Positions 43,956-52,949 of a DNA stretch of 64,000 nucleotides are shown piece after piece. The notes under the pieces were generated by a model, which searched no databases, was not told the DNA's origin, and was given only the letters and a program-made list of their open reading frames with translations. Origin of the DNA: Marivivens niveibacter (GTDB lineage: Bacteria; Pseudomonadota; Alphaproteobacteria; Rhodobacterales; Rhodobacteraceae); the NCBI RefSeq assembly GCF_002150005.2, contig NZ_MSPP01000003.1:248001-312000 (forward strand). The letters are read 5' to 3'. The position numbers were made by a program, and so were the translations under genes. Every line of letters starts with the position of its first letter. Positions within the stretch are counted from its first letter, which is position 1.

Positions 43956-43972
43956 TTTACGTTTCCAACGTA
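43956..43972 (-). promoter_or_regulatory. TTACGTT-N3-AACGTAA palindrome before the barrel gene
   Basis: A perfect 7+3+7 inverted repeat 32 bases upstream of the barrel gene's ATG. It shares the TTACGT/ACGTAA half-site with palindromes in the nearby fatty-acid cluster and with the LiuR-type MerR consensus as I recall it. Confidence 0.55.
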
Positions 43973-44034
43973 ACTATGAAATGCGCCAATGTGACCGGCG
44001 ACTATTACAACCTAAAGGTGTTGCTGGTCGGTTA

Positions 44035-44061
44035 CAGGTGGCGATGTTACACCGCCACCTG
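44035..44061 (-). terminator. Hairpin after the FadJ-type gene
   Basis: CAGGTGGCG (44035-44043) pairs with CGCCACCTG (44053-44061), nine perfect base pairs, eight bases beyond the stop on the minus strand. No strong T tract follows, so it is a probable rather than proven terminator. Confidence 0.5.
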
Positions 44062-44069
44062 TTGATTGA

Positions 44070-46271
44070 TTATGCTGCAGCTTTGCCGGCGCCAAAGCGG
44101 CCATAGAACGATTGACCTTTGTCTGCCATTTCACGCAGCAGCGGTGGGCAGGCGAAACGATCGCCATAGGCTTGGGTCAGTTGATCGCAACGTTCTGCGG
44201 CATAAGGTGCGCCCATAATGTCCAGCCAGCTGAACGGACCACCCGACCAAGGTGCAAAGCCCCAACCAAGGATCGCGCCAACGTCGCCTTCGCGGATGTC
44301 TTCCAACACGCCTTCTTCCAATGCGCGCACGGCCTCTAGGACTTGGGCGAACAGAAGACGGTGCTGAACGGTGGTCAGGTCGGGCTGTTCGTCGGCGGCT
44401 GGGTATTTCGCGGCCAGACCGTCCCATAGACCCTGACGTTTGCCTTTTTCATCGTAGGCATAGAAACCTGCAGCGGCTTTGCGGCCCATGCGGCCTTCGT
44501 CTGCCATCCAGAACAGCACTTCGTCCACGGCGTCGTTCGGATAGGCGTCGCCCATCGCGGCCTTGGTCGCTTTGGCGATTTTTACGCCCAAATCGATCGA
44601 GGTTTCGTCCGTCAACTGTAGCGGGCCCAATGGCATGCCAACCAGTTTCGCAGCGTTTTCGATCAGCGCAGGTTCGACACCTTCGCGGACCATGCGGATG
44701 CCTTCGTTGATGTATGGAATGATGCAGCGGTTCGCATAAAAGAACCGTTCGTCATTCACAACGATTGGCGTTTTGCGGATCTGGCGGACGTAGTCCAGCG
44801 CCTTGGCCACCGCACGATCACCGGTTTCTTTGCCTTTGATAATCTCGACCAGCATCATCTTTTCTACAGGAGAGAAGAAGTGAATGCCGATGAATTGTTC
44901 CGCATTTTTCGACGCTTTTGCCAGTTGGCTGATCGGCAGGGTCGATGTGTTGGTCGCAAAGATGCAGTCGGGGCCAACAACGGCCTCTACCTTTGCTGTT
45001 ACGTCCGCTTTGACCGAAACGTCTTCGAACACGGCTTCGATGATCAGGTCACAACCTGCCAGCGCGTTGTAATCGGTGGTCGCGTTGATCAGGCCCAGAA
45101 CTTGGTCTTTCTTTTCTGGGGTGGTCTTTTTGCGGGCGATGCCTTTGTCCAGATGCGCCTCGGTGTAGGCTTTGCCGCGGTCTGCGGCCTCTTGGCTGGC
45201 ATCGATCAGGACGACTTCCATACCGGCCTGCGCGGATACCAGCGTGATGCCTGCGCCCATCATGCCTGCGCCGATAACGCCAACCTTTTTAACGGTTTGA
45301 TCGTCAACAGCTGGACGGTTCGCGCCTTTTTCCAGCGCCTCTTTGTTGATGAACAGGCTGCGGATCATGGCCGAAGACGACGGGTTCAGCAGAACGTTGG
45401 TGAACCAGCGGGCTTCGATTTTCAGGGCCTGATCGAATGGGACCAACGCGCCTTCGTAAACGGCGGACAGCAGCGCCTTGGCGGCAGGATAGACGCCTTG
45501 GGTTTTGCCGTTGACCATCGCGGACGCGCCCACAAAGGTCATGAAACCAGCGGGGTGATATGGTGCGCCGCCTGGCATTTTGTAGCCTTTGGCGTCCCAA
45601 GGTTTCAGGATGTCGGCGTCTTTGGCGTTCAGAACCCATTCTTTGGCCGCAGACAGTAGTTCGTCAGCTGGCACAACTTCGTCCACGACGCCCGCTGCTT
45701 TGGCCTTTTTCGGGTCGTTCAGTTTACCCTCTAGCAGCAGCGGGGATGCTGCCATTGCGCCCAGTTTGCGCGACAGACGGGTGGTGCCGCCAGCGCCGGG
45801 GAAAATGCCAACCATGATTTCTGGCAGGCCGATTTTGGCCTTTGGGTTGTCGGCTGCGAAAATGCGGTGCGTCGACAGTGGGATTTCCAGACCGATGCCT
45901 AATGCGGTGCCAGGAAGGGCTGCAGCGATTGGTTTGCCGCCTTTGTTTGTTTTCGGGTCCATGCCCGCGCGTTCGATTTTGCGCAGGATGCCGTGCATGT
46001 TCATCACGCCGTCAAACAAACCCTTTGCAGGGTTGTCGCCTGCGCTATCTTTCATCTTTGCGATGATGTTCAGGTCCATCCCGCCAGCAAAAGTGTCTTT
46101 GCCCGACGTGATAACGATGCCTTTTACAGCGTCATCTGCCAGCGCCTGATCAACCAGAGCGTCCAGTTCGGCAAAGCCTTCTAGGCTCATGACGTTCATG
46201 GATTTCCCTTGAACGTCCCAAGTGATGACGGCGACGCCATCGGCGTCAATGGCCATAGTAAAGTCGGTCAT
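44070..46271 (-). CDS. fadJ: FadJ-type enoyl-CoA hydratase/3-hydroxyacyl-CoA dehydrogenase
   Basis: 733 residues from the ATG at 46271 (GGGAGGAA upstream). The N-terminal 190 residues are a crotonase domain with the C-x-x-x-I-E-type G-A-G-G-T-T-R-L-S-R segment near 155. The dehydrogenase domain starts near 315 with G-A-G-M-M-G-A-G-I and has F-F-S-P-V near 460. Together they hydrate enoyl-CoA and oxidise hydroxyacyl-CoA in beta-oxidation. It is on the same strand as the thiolase, which lies two genes upstream. Confidence 0.94.
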   Translation of the reverse strand: MTDFTMAIDADGVAVITWDVQGKSMNVMSLEGFAELDALVDQALADDAVKGIVITSGKDTFAGGMDLNIIAKMKDSAGDNPAKGLFDGVMNMHGILRKIERAGMDPKTNKGGKPIAAALPGTALGIGLEIPLSTHRIFAADNPKAKIGLPEIMVGIFPGAGGTTRLSRKLGAMAASPLLLEGKLNDPKKAKAAGVVDEVVPADELLSAAKEWVLNAKDADILKPWDAKGYKMPGGAPYHPAGFMTFVGASAMVNGKTQGVYPAAKALLSAVYEGALVPFDQALKIEARWFTNVLLNPSSSAMIRSLFINKEALEKGANRPAVDDQTVKKVGVIGAGMMGAGITLVSAQAGMEVVLIDASQEAADRGKAYTEAHLDKGIARKKTTPEKKDQVLGLINATTDYNALAGCDLIIEAVFEDVSVKADVTAKVEAVVGPDCIFATNTSTLPISQLAKASKNAEQFIGIHFFSPVEKMMLVEIIKGKETGDRAVAKALDYVRQIRKTPIVVNDERFFYANRCIIPYINEGIRMVREGVEPALIENAAKLVGMPLGPLQLTDETSIDLGVKIAKATKAAMGDAYPNDAVDEVLFWMADEGRMGRKAAAGFYAYDEKGKRQGLWDGLAAKYPAADEQPDLTTVQHRLLFAQVLEAVRALEEGVLEDIREGDVGAILGWGFAPWSGGPFSWLDIMGAPYAAERCDQLTQAYGDRFACPPLLREMADKGQSFYGRFGAGKAAA

Positions 46272-46374
46272 TTGTTTCCTCCCGATAAATGGGTTTGGCA
46301 TAGTGCCATAGCAGTTTGGCCCGCAGCGACAGGTCGCGGCAGGCTCTTTAACAGATTTAGGGTGTGGTCAGTGT

Positions 46375-46875
46375 TTACTTGCCCGCAGCTTGTAGTGCGG
46401 CAACCAATTCCAGAATTGGCGCGCGGGGCGCTTGAAATTGGGCAAGTTTGATTTTGATTTGATCGTCCACCAATTCGCAGAAATAGGTTGCTCCGACTTC
46501 CTGCATTGCGGTTCCGTCGATATCCAGCAAACGAAACTGAACCCATACGGGCAGGTGATCGTTGCGAGCGGGGCTTTGACGGGTGAAATTCACCTCGACC
46601 TTGGCCACGTTGCGTTGACGCAATGCAAATGTGATCAGATTGAACTCTGTCAGCATTTCTTCGTGATTGGTGATTGTGATCAATTCGTCCGAATATTGCA
46701 GCGCGTGGGGCATCGCAAAATAGTCGGTCATCCGATCCATTTTGCCCAAGAGGACATCCTTGGTCATGCGATCCAGCAGATCCATGGCCCGCTGCGCCAG
46801 TTCGGTGCATTCGAACGGGTTGTTTGCAGGCGATGCCTGCGTTTCGGTGAAAGTGTCGTTGCGTGTCATACCCAT
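46375..46875 (-). CDS. Small unknown protein in the fatty-acid cluster
   Basis: 166 residues from the ATG at 46875; starts up to 42 codons earlier are open but cross a palindrome. The C-terminal region (L-R-Q-R-N-V-A-K-V-E-V-N-F-T-R and V-Q-F-R-L-L-D-I-D-G) looks like a curved sheet of an NTF2/SnoaL-like fold; no catalytic residues are evident. No family recognised. It sits between the thiolase and FadJ genes on the same strand, with an ACGTTT-N2-AAACGT palindrome 38 bases upstream. Confidence 0.7.
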   Translation of the reverse strand: MGMTRNDTFTETQASPANNPFECTELAQRAMDLLDRMTKDVLLGKMDRMTDYFAMPHALQYSDELITITNHEEMLTEFNLITFALRQRNVAKVEVNFTRQSPARNDHLPVWVQFRLLDIDGTAMQEVGATYFCELVDDQIKIKLAQFQAPRAPILELVAALQAAGK

Positions 46876-47196
46876 CTTTACACTCGTCCAGTCGTCCAAC
46901 CGCATCACCCGAACGTTTGTAAACGTCTGCGTTATCTGCGGTTTCGTCCTTAACGACAGCGAAATCCGCTGCGTTACCCCAAAAGACGAAAATGTCCCCA
47001 ATTAAAAACAAATCACAATCGATCGGCGCACTTTGTCCACAAGCGCCGGTCTCCCTGTGTATAGGTTTTTCAAAGCGGTTTGAATACATGATTCGTCTTC
47101 ATTTCGGTGTCGGATGGGTGGGCAAAGGTCAGCAGTGTCTGACAAATGCCCAATTAATCAGAGAAAATTACAAACTCTGGGTTGATCACGTTTTTG
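46876..47196. other. Intergenic region before the small unknown gene
   Basis: 320 bases with no convincing gene. It holds the promoter region of the downstream minus-strand gene, including the palindrome ACGTTT-GT-AAACGT at 46913-46926. No terminator hairpin for the thiolase gene is obvious, so read-through is possible. Confidence 0.6.
46913..46926 (-). promoter_or_regulatory. ACGTTT-N2-AAACGT palindrome
   Basis: A perfect 6+2+6 inverted repeat 38 bases upstream of the small unknown gene, at a position typical of a promoter-bound regulator. Shares ACGT-containing half-sites with the palindromes at 43956 and 51371. Confidence 0.5.
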
Positions 47197-48408
47197 TTAC
47201 ACTCGTTCGATGATAGTTGCTGCGCCCATTCCGGATGCAATGCACAGTGTCGCAAGGCCGACGCCTTTGCCTGTGCGTTCCAATTCATCCAGCAAGGTTC
47301 CGATGATAATCGCGCCTGTTGCGCCCAGCGGGTGACCCATCGCGATCGAGCCGCCGTTGACGTTCACAACCGATGGATCAACGTCAAACGCTTGCATGAA
47401 ACGCATCACGACTGAGGCGAAAGCTTCGTTCACTTCGAACAGGTCGATGTCGGAAATCGACATGCCGTTGTCCGCCAGAATTTTTTCGGTCACGGGCACA
47501 GGGCCGGTCAGCATGATGGTTGGATCGGTGCCGATTTTCGCGGTTGCACGGATGCGGGCGCGTGGGGTCAGGCCGTATTTTTCGCCGAATTCTTTGTTGC
47601 CGATCAGAACGCCAGCCGAACCATCAACGATACCCGAAGAGTTACCAGCATGGTGGATGTGGTTAATGCGTTCCAGATGCGGGTATTTCATCAGCGCGAC
47701 CTTATCAAAGCCGGGCATGACTTCGCCCATGTCTTTGAACGACGCTTTTAGGTTGCCCAGCATTTCGGTGGTGGTGCCGGGGCGCATGTATTCGTCGTGA
47801 TCCAGTACGGTCAGGCCGTTTTGATCTAGAACGGGGATGATGGATTTTGCGAAACGGCCATCGTCCCATGCGGCTTTGGCGCGGTTTTGCGATTCAACGG
47901 CCAGCGCGTCGGCGGCTTCGCGGGTGAAACCGTATTCGGTCGCGATGATGTCTGCCGAAATGCCCTGAGGCACGAAATAAGTGTCCATCGCGATTGACGG
48001 GTCAACGGCAATCGCTGCGCCGTCCGAACCCATGGCCACGCGGCTCATCATTTCGACGCCACCTGCGATATACGCCATGCCAGCGCCGCCTTTGACTTGG
48101 TTCGCGGCGAGGTTCACGGCTTCCATGCCGGATGCGCAGAAACGGTTGATCGCCAGACCCGGGATCGATTCATCCAGATCAGACGCCAGCACCGCGGTAC
48201 GCGCCAGACAGCCGCCCTGTTCGCCGACTTGGGTCACGTTGCCCCAGATCACGTCCTCGACCGCGTGACCGTCCAGACCGTTGCGGTTTTTCAGGGCGTT
48301 CAGAACGTTCGACGACAAACGAACGCTGGTCATTTCATGTAGGCTGCCGTCTTTGCGGCCTTTGCCGCGCGGGGTGCGCACGGCGTCATAGATATAGGCT
48401 TCGGTCAT
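47197..48408 (-). CDS. fadA: Acetyl-CoA C-acyltransferase (thiolase)
   Basis: 403 residues. Catalytic residues: Cys in N-R-F-C-A-S-G-M-E-A near residue 90, His in N-G-G-S-I-A-M-G-H-P-L-G near 355, and Cys in L-A-T-L-C-I-A-S-G-M-G near 387. It cleaves 3-ketoacyl-CoA to acetyl-CoA. It follows a GST gene by ten bases and belongs to the beta-oxidation cluster. Chain-length preference is not evident. Confidence 0.94.
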   Translation of the reverse strand: MTEAYIYDAVRTPRGKGRKDGSLHEMTSVRLSSNVLNALKNRNGLDGHAVEDVIWGNVTQVGEQGGCLARTAVLASDLDESIPGLAINRFCASGMEAVNLAANQVKGGAGMAYIAGGVEMMSRVAMGSDGAAIAVDPSIAMDTYFVPQGISADIIATEYGFTREAADALAVESQNRAKAAWDDGRFAKSIIPVLDQNGLTVLDHDEYMRPGTTTEMLGNLKASFKDMGEVMPGFDKVALMKYPHLERINHIHHAGNSSGIVDGSAGVLIGNKEFGEKYGLTPRARIRATAKIGTDPTIMLTGPVPVTEKILADNGMSISDIDLFEVNEAFASVVMRFMQAFDVDPSVVNVNGGSIAMGHPLGATGAIIIGTLLDELERTGKGVGLATLCIASGMGAATIIERV

Positions 48409-48418
48409 GTTTTCCTCC

Positions 48419-49045
48419 TCAGGCGTCGGGCAATGCGCGACGCATCAATTCGTATGGGTGTTTCCAACCGGGCAGGGCGCTGATGTTGTCCAGCCAACGG
48501 TCGATATTGGGGTATTCGCTGCGGTCAAAGCCGAAGTCTTCGGTGTAGAACAGATAGCTACAGCAGCTCAGGTCAGCGTTGGTCAGGGCGTCGCCCACGA
48601 TCCAGTCACGTCCCTGCAAATGGGTTTCCAGTGTTTTGAATGCCGATTTCACGCGGCCCGCGATAAAGGCAACAACGTCGGCGCTGCGTTTTTCGGCAGG
48701 CAGGAAATTCATCTGGAACCGCAACATACCGATTTGGGACGAAAATTTATGGTTGTCCCACAGAACCCAGCGCAAAACCTCGCGGCGTCCATCGGGGGTC
48801 GAGCCACCGAATTTGCCTGTTTTTTCGGTCAGGTAGTCCAGAATGACGCCGGACTGAGCCAGCGTGACATCGCCATCAACCAAAACGGGGCATTCGCCCA
48901 TTTCGTTCACGGCCAAAAATTCAGGGCTGCGCGCGCCGCCGCGGAAAAAATCAACCCAGACAGGTTCCCAGTCAACACCGGCAAGGGTCATCGCCAATGC
49001 CGCCTTGTAGGAATGTCCGCTTTCGCCAAAACAGTATAATTTCAT
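48419..49045 (-). CDS. Glutathione S-transferase family protein
   Basis: 208 residues. The N-terminal thioredoxin fold starts M-K-L-Y-C-F-G-E-S-G-H-S-Y-K-A-A-L-A, where Ser is the likely glutathione-activating residue, followed by V-N-E-M-G-E-C-P-V-L with the cis-Pro, and an all-helical C-terminal domain. It lies between the acyl-CoA dehydrogenase and thiolase genes on the same strand, so it is part of the fatty-acid unit. A GST there might protect against reactive enals; this is inference. Confidence 0.9.
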   Translation of the reverse strand: MKLYCFGESGHSYKAALAMTLAGVDWEPVWVDFFRGGARSPEFLAVNEMGECPVLVDGDVTLAQSGVILDYLTEKTGKFGGSTPDGRREVLRWVLWDNHKFSSQIGMLRFQMNFLPAEKRSADVVAFIAGRVKSAFKTLETHLQGRDWIVGDALTNADLSCCSYLFYTEDFGFDRSEYPNIDRWLDNISALPGWKHPYELMRRALPDA

Positions 49046-49102
49046 TGCGATACCAATCTTTTGGGTGGTCAGGATGGAGGCAAGGCCCCCATCCTAGATC
49101 GC

Positions 49103-50875
49103 TTAGAACTGGTCCGCAGTCAGGCCCATGACAGTGTCCGCACCCGTTTCGATGCGGGCAAGGTGCATCGAACAAGCCGGTAGGCTGCGAGCCATGTAGA
49201 ATTCACCGGTTTTGATTTTCGCGTTCAGGAAATCAGTGTCGGTGTTGCCTGCGTCCAGTTCCGAATATGCAGCGGCCGCCATGCGGGTCCACATCAGACC
49301 CAGACATACGTGGCCCATCATGTGCATGAAATCATACGAACCAGACAGGGCGTTGTTCGGGTTTTTCATGCCATTCTGCATGAAATACATACCCGCCGCT
49401 TGCAGCTGTTTGGATGCATTTTTCAGTGCATCGGTGAACGGTTTCATGCGTTCGTCTTCGTGGGCTTTGCATTCTGCTTTGACCATTTCAAAGAACGCCA
49501 TGACGTGTTTGCCACCGTCTTGGGCCAGTTTGCGGCCAACAAGGTCCAGCGCCTGAATGCCGTTCGCGCCTTCGTAGATCATGGCAATACGGGCATCACG
49601 AGCGAACTGGGACATGCCCCATTCTTCGATATAGCCGTGGCCGCCGTAAACCTGCTGTGCCTGAACCGCCATGTCGAAACCTTTGTCGGTCAGGAAACCT
49701 TTGATCACAGGGGTCAGCAGCGACACCAGACCGTGGGCGGCTTCGTCGTGTTCGCGGCTGTGTTTGTCGATTAGGTTCGCGCCCCAATAGGTCAATGCGC
49801 GCGCACCTTCGACAAAGGATTTCTGCTCCATCAGGTTGCGGCGGATGTCTGGGTGCACGATGAGCGGATCGGCTGGGCCGTCAGGGTTTTTCGCGCCGGT
49901 CACGTCGCGGCCCTGCAGGCGGTCTTTGGCGTAGATCAGAGCGTTTTGGTATGCGGCTTCGGCCTGTGCGTAGCCTTGCAGGCCTACGCCCAGACGCGCT
50001 TCGTTCATCATGGTGAACATGGCGCGCATGCCTTTGTGTTCTTCGCCCACCAGATAGCCAACAGCGCCGTCATAGTTCATAACGCAGGTCGCGTTGCCGT
50101 GGATGCCCATCTTTTCTTCGATTTTGCCAACGGACACGGCGTTGCGTTCGCCTAGATCACCGTTGTCATCGACCATGATTTTCGGAACGATGAACAGGGA
50201 CACGCCTTTGATGCCTTCTGGGCCGCCGACGATTTTCGCCAGAACCAGATGGATCACGTTTTCCGACATGTCGTGATCACCAGCCGAGATAAAGATTTTC
50301 TGACCAGTGATTTTGAACGAACCATCTGCCTGTGGTTCCGCTTTGGTGCGCATCAGGCCCAGATCGGTGCCGCAGTGCGGTTCGGTCAGGTTCATGGTGC
50401 CGGTCCATTCACAGGTCACCATTTTTGGCAGGAATTTCGCCTTTAGTTCGTCAGACGCGTGCGCGTGGATCGCCGAATATGCACCGTGGGTCAGGCCTTG
50501 ATACATGTTGAACGCCATGTTCGCGGATACGAACGGTTCGTTCACGGCTGTCATCATCAGATATGGCAGGCCCTGACCGCCGTATTCAGGATCACAGTCC
50601 AGCGCGGTCCAGCCGCCTTCTTTCATTTGTTCAAAAGCGTCTTTGAAACCCTTCGGCGTGCGAACAACGCCGTTTTCAAAGGTGCAGCCTTCGGTGTCGC
50701 CAACCGCGTTCAGCGGGGCCAACACGTCGGATGCGATTTTACCTGCTTCTTCCACAACGGCAGATGTGAAATCGCGGTCCATTTCATCATAACCTGGCAC
50801 GGATTGTTCCGAAACTTTCAGAACATCGTGCAGCAGGAACTGGATATCCTTTGTCGGTGCTGTGTAGCTAGGCAT
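49103..50875 (-). CDS. Acyl-CoA dehydrogenase, DmdC-like long form
   Basis: 590 residues, longer than the standard 380-400. An N-terminal extension domain ([19 protein letters not shown]) precedes the dehydrogenase fold, with [19 protein letters not shown] near residue 150, [10 protein letters not shown] near 415 and [11 protein letters not shown] near 435. This architecture is shared with the DMSP enzyme DmdC and long-chain acyl-CoA dehydrogenases. No dmd genes are beside it, so fatty-acid use is more likely here. It follows the MerR gene by 21 bases. Confidence 0.92.
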   Translation of the reverse strand: MPSYTAPTKDIQFLLHDVLKVSEQSVPGYDEMDRDFTSAVVEEAGKIASDVLAPLNAVGDTEGCTFENGVVRTPKGFKDAFEQMKEGGWTALDCDPEYGGQGLPYLMMTAVNEPFVSANMAFNMYQGLTHGAYSAIHAHASDELKAKFLPKMVTCEWTGTMNLTEPHCGTDLGLMRTKAEPQADGSFKITGQKIFISAGDHDMSENVIHLVLAKIVGGPEGIKGVSLFIVPKIMVDDNGDLGERNAVSVGKIEEKMGIHGNATCVMNYDGAVGYLVGEEHKGMRAMFTMMNEARLGVGLQGYAQAEAAYQNALIYAKDRLQGRDVTGAKNPDGPADPLIVHPDIRRNLMEQKSFVEGARALTYWGANLIDKHSREHDEAAHGLVSLLTPVIKGFLTDKGFDMAVQAQQVYGGHGYIEEWGMSQFARDARIAMIYEGANGIQALDLVGRKLAQDGGKHVMAFFEMVKAECKAHEDERMKPFTDALKNASKQLQAAGMYFMQNGMKNPNNALSGSYDFMHMMGHVCLGLMWTRMAAAAYSELDAGNTDTDFLNAKIKTGEFYMARSLPACSMHLARIETGADTVMGLTADQF

Positions 50876-50896
50876 GGTGGTCTCCTCCGAGTGCGG

Positions 50897-51301
50897 TTAA
50901 CCCGCGTTTTGCAGTCGTAGTTTTTCCAGATGCTGTCGGCCCCATTCCATCTGTTGCTTCAGATCTTCGATGGCGCTTTCCAACTCTGCTTTTTGATCTT
51001 CCATTTCTGCCAAATGACGTTTCGCAACCTCATAGGTTTCGGCCAATTGGGTTTCCTGCTGATCGTCCAGTTCATACAGGTCCAGTAGCTGGCGTAACTC
51101 TTCCAGGGTGAAACCAAACCGTTTGCCGCGCAGGATCAATTTCAGGCGGGCACGGTCGCGTTTAGTGAACAGGCGCTTTTGGCCTTCGCGGATCGGGAAC
51201 AATAGCTCCTTCGCCTCGTAAAACCGCAAGGTGCGCGGCGTTACATCATACGCGTCGCACATTTCGCGGATGGTCAGTGTCTGTTCAGTCGTCATCGTCA
51301 T
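50897..51301 (-). CDS. MerR family regulator (LiuR-like)
   Basis: 134 residues from the ATG at 51301 (AGGA upstream). The N-terminal HTH has I-R-E-M-C-D-A-Y-D-V-T-P-R-T-L-R-F-Y-E, and R-G-K-R-F-G-F-T-L-E-E-L-R-Q-L-L lies near 60. The C-terminal half is a long coiled coil for dimerisation with no effector domain. It lies directly before the acyl-CoA dehydrogenase gene, so it probably controls that cluster and itself. A palindrome at 51371-51386 lies about 70 bases upstream. Confidence 0.9.
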   Translation of the reverse strand: MTMTTEQTLTIREMCDAYDVTPRTLRFYEAKELLFPIREGQKRLFTKRDRARLKLILRGKRFGFTLEELRQLLDLYELDDQQETQLAETYEVAKRHLAEMEDQKAELESAIEDLKQQMEWGRQHLEKLRLQNAG

Positions 51302-51370
51302 TTGCAGTCCTAATTTGTGTCGGCATCGTTGCGGTGCAATCGTCGGCACAGGGGCAATGTAGTGCTCAAG

Positions 51371-51386
51371 TTGACCATAACGTAAA
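51371..51386 (-). promoter_or_regulatory. LiuR-like operator upstream of the MerR gene
   Basis: TTGACCATAACGTAAA at 51371-51386 matches my recollection of the LiuR consensus (TTTACGTTAACGTAAA) at 13 of 16 positions. It lies between the two MerR genes, ahead of the first one's start. The consensus is recalled, not looked up. Confidence 0.55.
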
Positions 51387-51462
51387 CGAAACGCTGCGTC
51401 ATTTCTGAGTGTGACGAAAGGTCAAATTCGAAGTTTTGAAAAAATGGGTGCCCAGAAACGAA

Positions 51463-51487
51463 AAAAGAAGGCGTTTTGCCTTCTTTT
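51463..51487 (-). terminator. Rho-independent terminator after the second MerR gene
   Basis: AAAAGAAGGC (51463-51472) pairs with GCCTTCTTTT (51478-51487) around a five-base loop; the minus strand continues into six T. It isolates the second MerR gene from the first. Confidence 0.87.
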
Positions 51488-51507
51488 GGGGGGTGATTTG
51501 GTTGGGC

Positions 51508-51882
51508 TCAGGCTTTGTCTAGATTCGCCTGTGTTTCATCCCGCAGCTGTTTGAGGTCTTTCATCGTTTCCTCAAGCTGGGTCTTTTGTTCAGCTAACTG
51601 TGCAAGTTGTTCGTCAGCCATTTCAACCCATTTGCGCATTTGGGCATCGGTGCCCAGTTGGTCGTACATTTCCAGCCATTGGCGCAATTCTTCCAATGAA
51701 AACCCAAAGCGGCGACCACGCATGATTAGTGTCATACGCGCCACTTCGCGGGGGCCATAGAAACGGGCGCGGCCTTCGCGTTCGGGGGCCAACAATTCAA
51801 TGTATTCATAGTACCGCAGCGTCCGCGGTGTCACATCGAATTTGGCGCACATCTCTTTGAAAGAAATTCGCGGTTCTGTCAT
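51508..51882 (-). CDS. Second MerR family regulator
   Basis: 124 residues, a paralogue of the neighbouring MerR protein: F-K-E-M-C-A-K-F-D-V-T-P-R-T-L-R-Y-Y-E and R-G-R-R-F-G-F-S-L-E-E-L-R-Q-W-L, then a C-terminal coiled coil. It has its own terminator, so it is separately transcribed. It is divergent from the PaaI thioesterase gene across about 135 bases that contain GTACG-AA-CGTAC (51952-51963), a possible site for it. Two MerR copies in tandem suggest duplication with diverged targets. Confidence 0.9.
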   Translation of the reverse strand: MTEPRISFKEMCAKFDVTPRTLRYYEYIELLAPEREGRARFYGPREVARMTLIMRGRRFGFSLEELRQWLEMYDQLGTDAQMRKWVEMADEQLAQLAEQKTQLEETMKDLKQLRDETQANLDKA

Positions 51883-51951
51883 GTGTCGACCTCCTCTCGC
51901 GCCACACTAGAAATAAAACATGCGTTCGGCAACCGCAGTTGACGTGACGGT

Positions 51952-51963
51952 GTACGAACGTAC
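51952..51963. promoter_or_regulatory. GTACG-AA-CGTAC palindrome in the divergent promoter region
   Basis: A 5+2+5 inverted repeat midway between the second MerR gene and the thioesterase gene. It is a candidate operator for either direction. Confidence 0.4.
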
Positions 51964-52017
51964 AACCACTTGCGCAAATGGGCATTTTTCCCGAATACTG
52001 CCCAAGCAGGAGGCCCA

Positions 52018-52455
52018 ATGTCACACGAAACCGAAGATCGCCAAACGCTGATTGCCAATCAATTTATATCGTCTCTTCCGCATGCCAAGTCATTGGGGAT
52101 GCGGCTGGTGGAAATTGGCGATGGTTTGGCCGCGATTGAAATGGATTACGATGAACGGTTCGTGGGCGACCCTGAAACGGGCGTGATCCATGGCGGGGCG
52201 GTTTCGGCCCTAATGGACACATGTTCGGGCGCGGCGGTGATGTGTCACCCTCAGGCATCGTTGGGAACAGCGACGTTGGATTTGCGCATCGATTATATGC
52301 GGTCCGCTACGCCAGGCCAGACAATTATTGCGCGCGCGGAATGCTATCACGTCACGCGCAGCGTCGCCTTTGTGCGCGCCACGGCCTATGACGATGACAG
52401 GGATCGGCCCGTTGCAACATCGACAGGCGCCTTTACCGTTGAACGCAAGGCATAG
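52018..52455 (+). CDS. PaaI family thioesterase
   Basis: 145 residues from the ATG at 52018 (AGGAGG upstream). A hot-dog fold with G-V-I-H-G-G-A-V-S-A-L-M-D-T near residue 58, the PaaI-type catalytic region, and T-L-D-L-R-I-D-Y near 85. Likely hydrolyses an aromatic or medium-chain acyl-CoA. It is followed after eight bases by a second thioesterase gene. Confidence 0.9.
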   Translation: MSHETEDRQTLIANQFISSLPHAKSLGMRLVEIGDGLAAIEMDYDERFVGDPETGVIHGGAVSALMDTCSGAAVMCHPQASLGTATLDLRIDYMRSATPGQTIIARAECYHVTRSVAFVRATAYDDDRDRPVATSTGAFTVERKA

Positions 52456-52463
52456 GACATAAG

Positions 52464-52949
52464 ATGCGCAAACCTGAACCTGTCCAAGTCGTTAAACAAC
52501 GTCGAGACGCTGCGCTGGAACGATTGATCCAGTCGATGCCCTACAGTCGTTTCTTGGGTATTCAATTTGATCGCCGAGGGGATGAATTGACGGCTGTTTT
52601 ACCGTTCAAAGATGATCTGATCGGCAACCCTATTTTGCCCGCTATCCATGGCGGCGCGACAGCGGCGTTTTTGGAAACCGCCGCGATTGTTGAATTGGCT
52701 TGGTCGATGATCTGGTCCGACATCGAAGGCGAAGAGCCGCAAGGTGTCAAAGTGCGGCTGCCTAAAACCATTGATATCACGGTCGATTATCTGCGATCAG
52801 GTTTGCCGCGTGACGCCTATGCCCGTGCGCGGATCACCCGTGCTGGACGCCGCTATGCCAGCGTTCATGTCGAAGCATGGCAAGACAACCGTGAGCGGCC
52901 ATTTGCGCAAGCCACGGGTCATTTTTTGATGCCATCCCGCGATGGATAA
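52464..52949 (+). CDS. PaaI family thioesterase, second copy
   Basis: 161 residues. Hot-dog motif P-A-I-H-G-G-A-T-A-A-F-L-E-T near residue 58 and T-I-D-I-T-V-D-Y-L near 107. Diverged from its neighbour, so it likely has another chain preference, or the two form a heteromer. Its end overlaps the MATE gene by eight bases. Confidence 0.88.
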   Translation: MRKPEPVQVVKQRRDAALERLIQSMPYSRFLGIQFDRRGDELTAVLPFKDDLIGNPILPAIHGGATAAFLETAAIVELAWSMIWSDIEGEEPQGVKVRLPKTIDITVDYLRSGLPRDAYARARITRAGRRYASVHVEAWQDNRERPFAQATGHFLMPSRDG

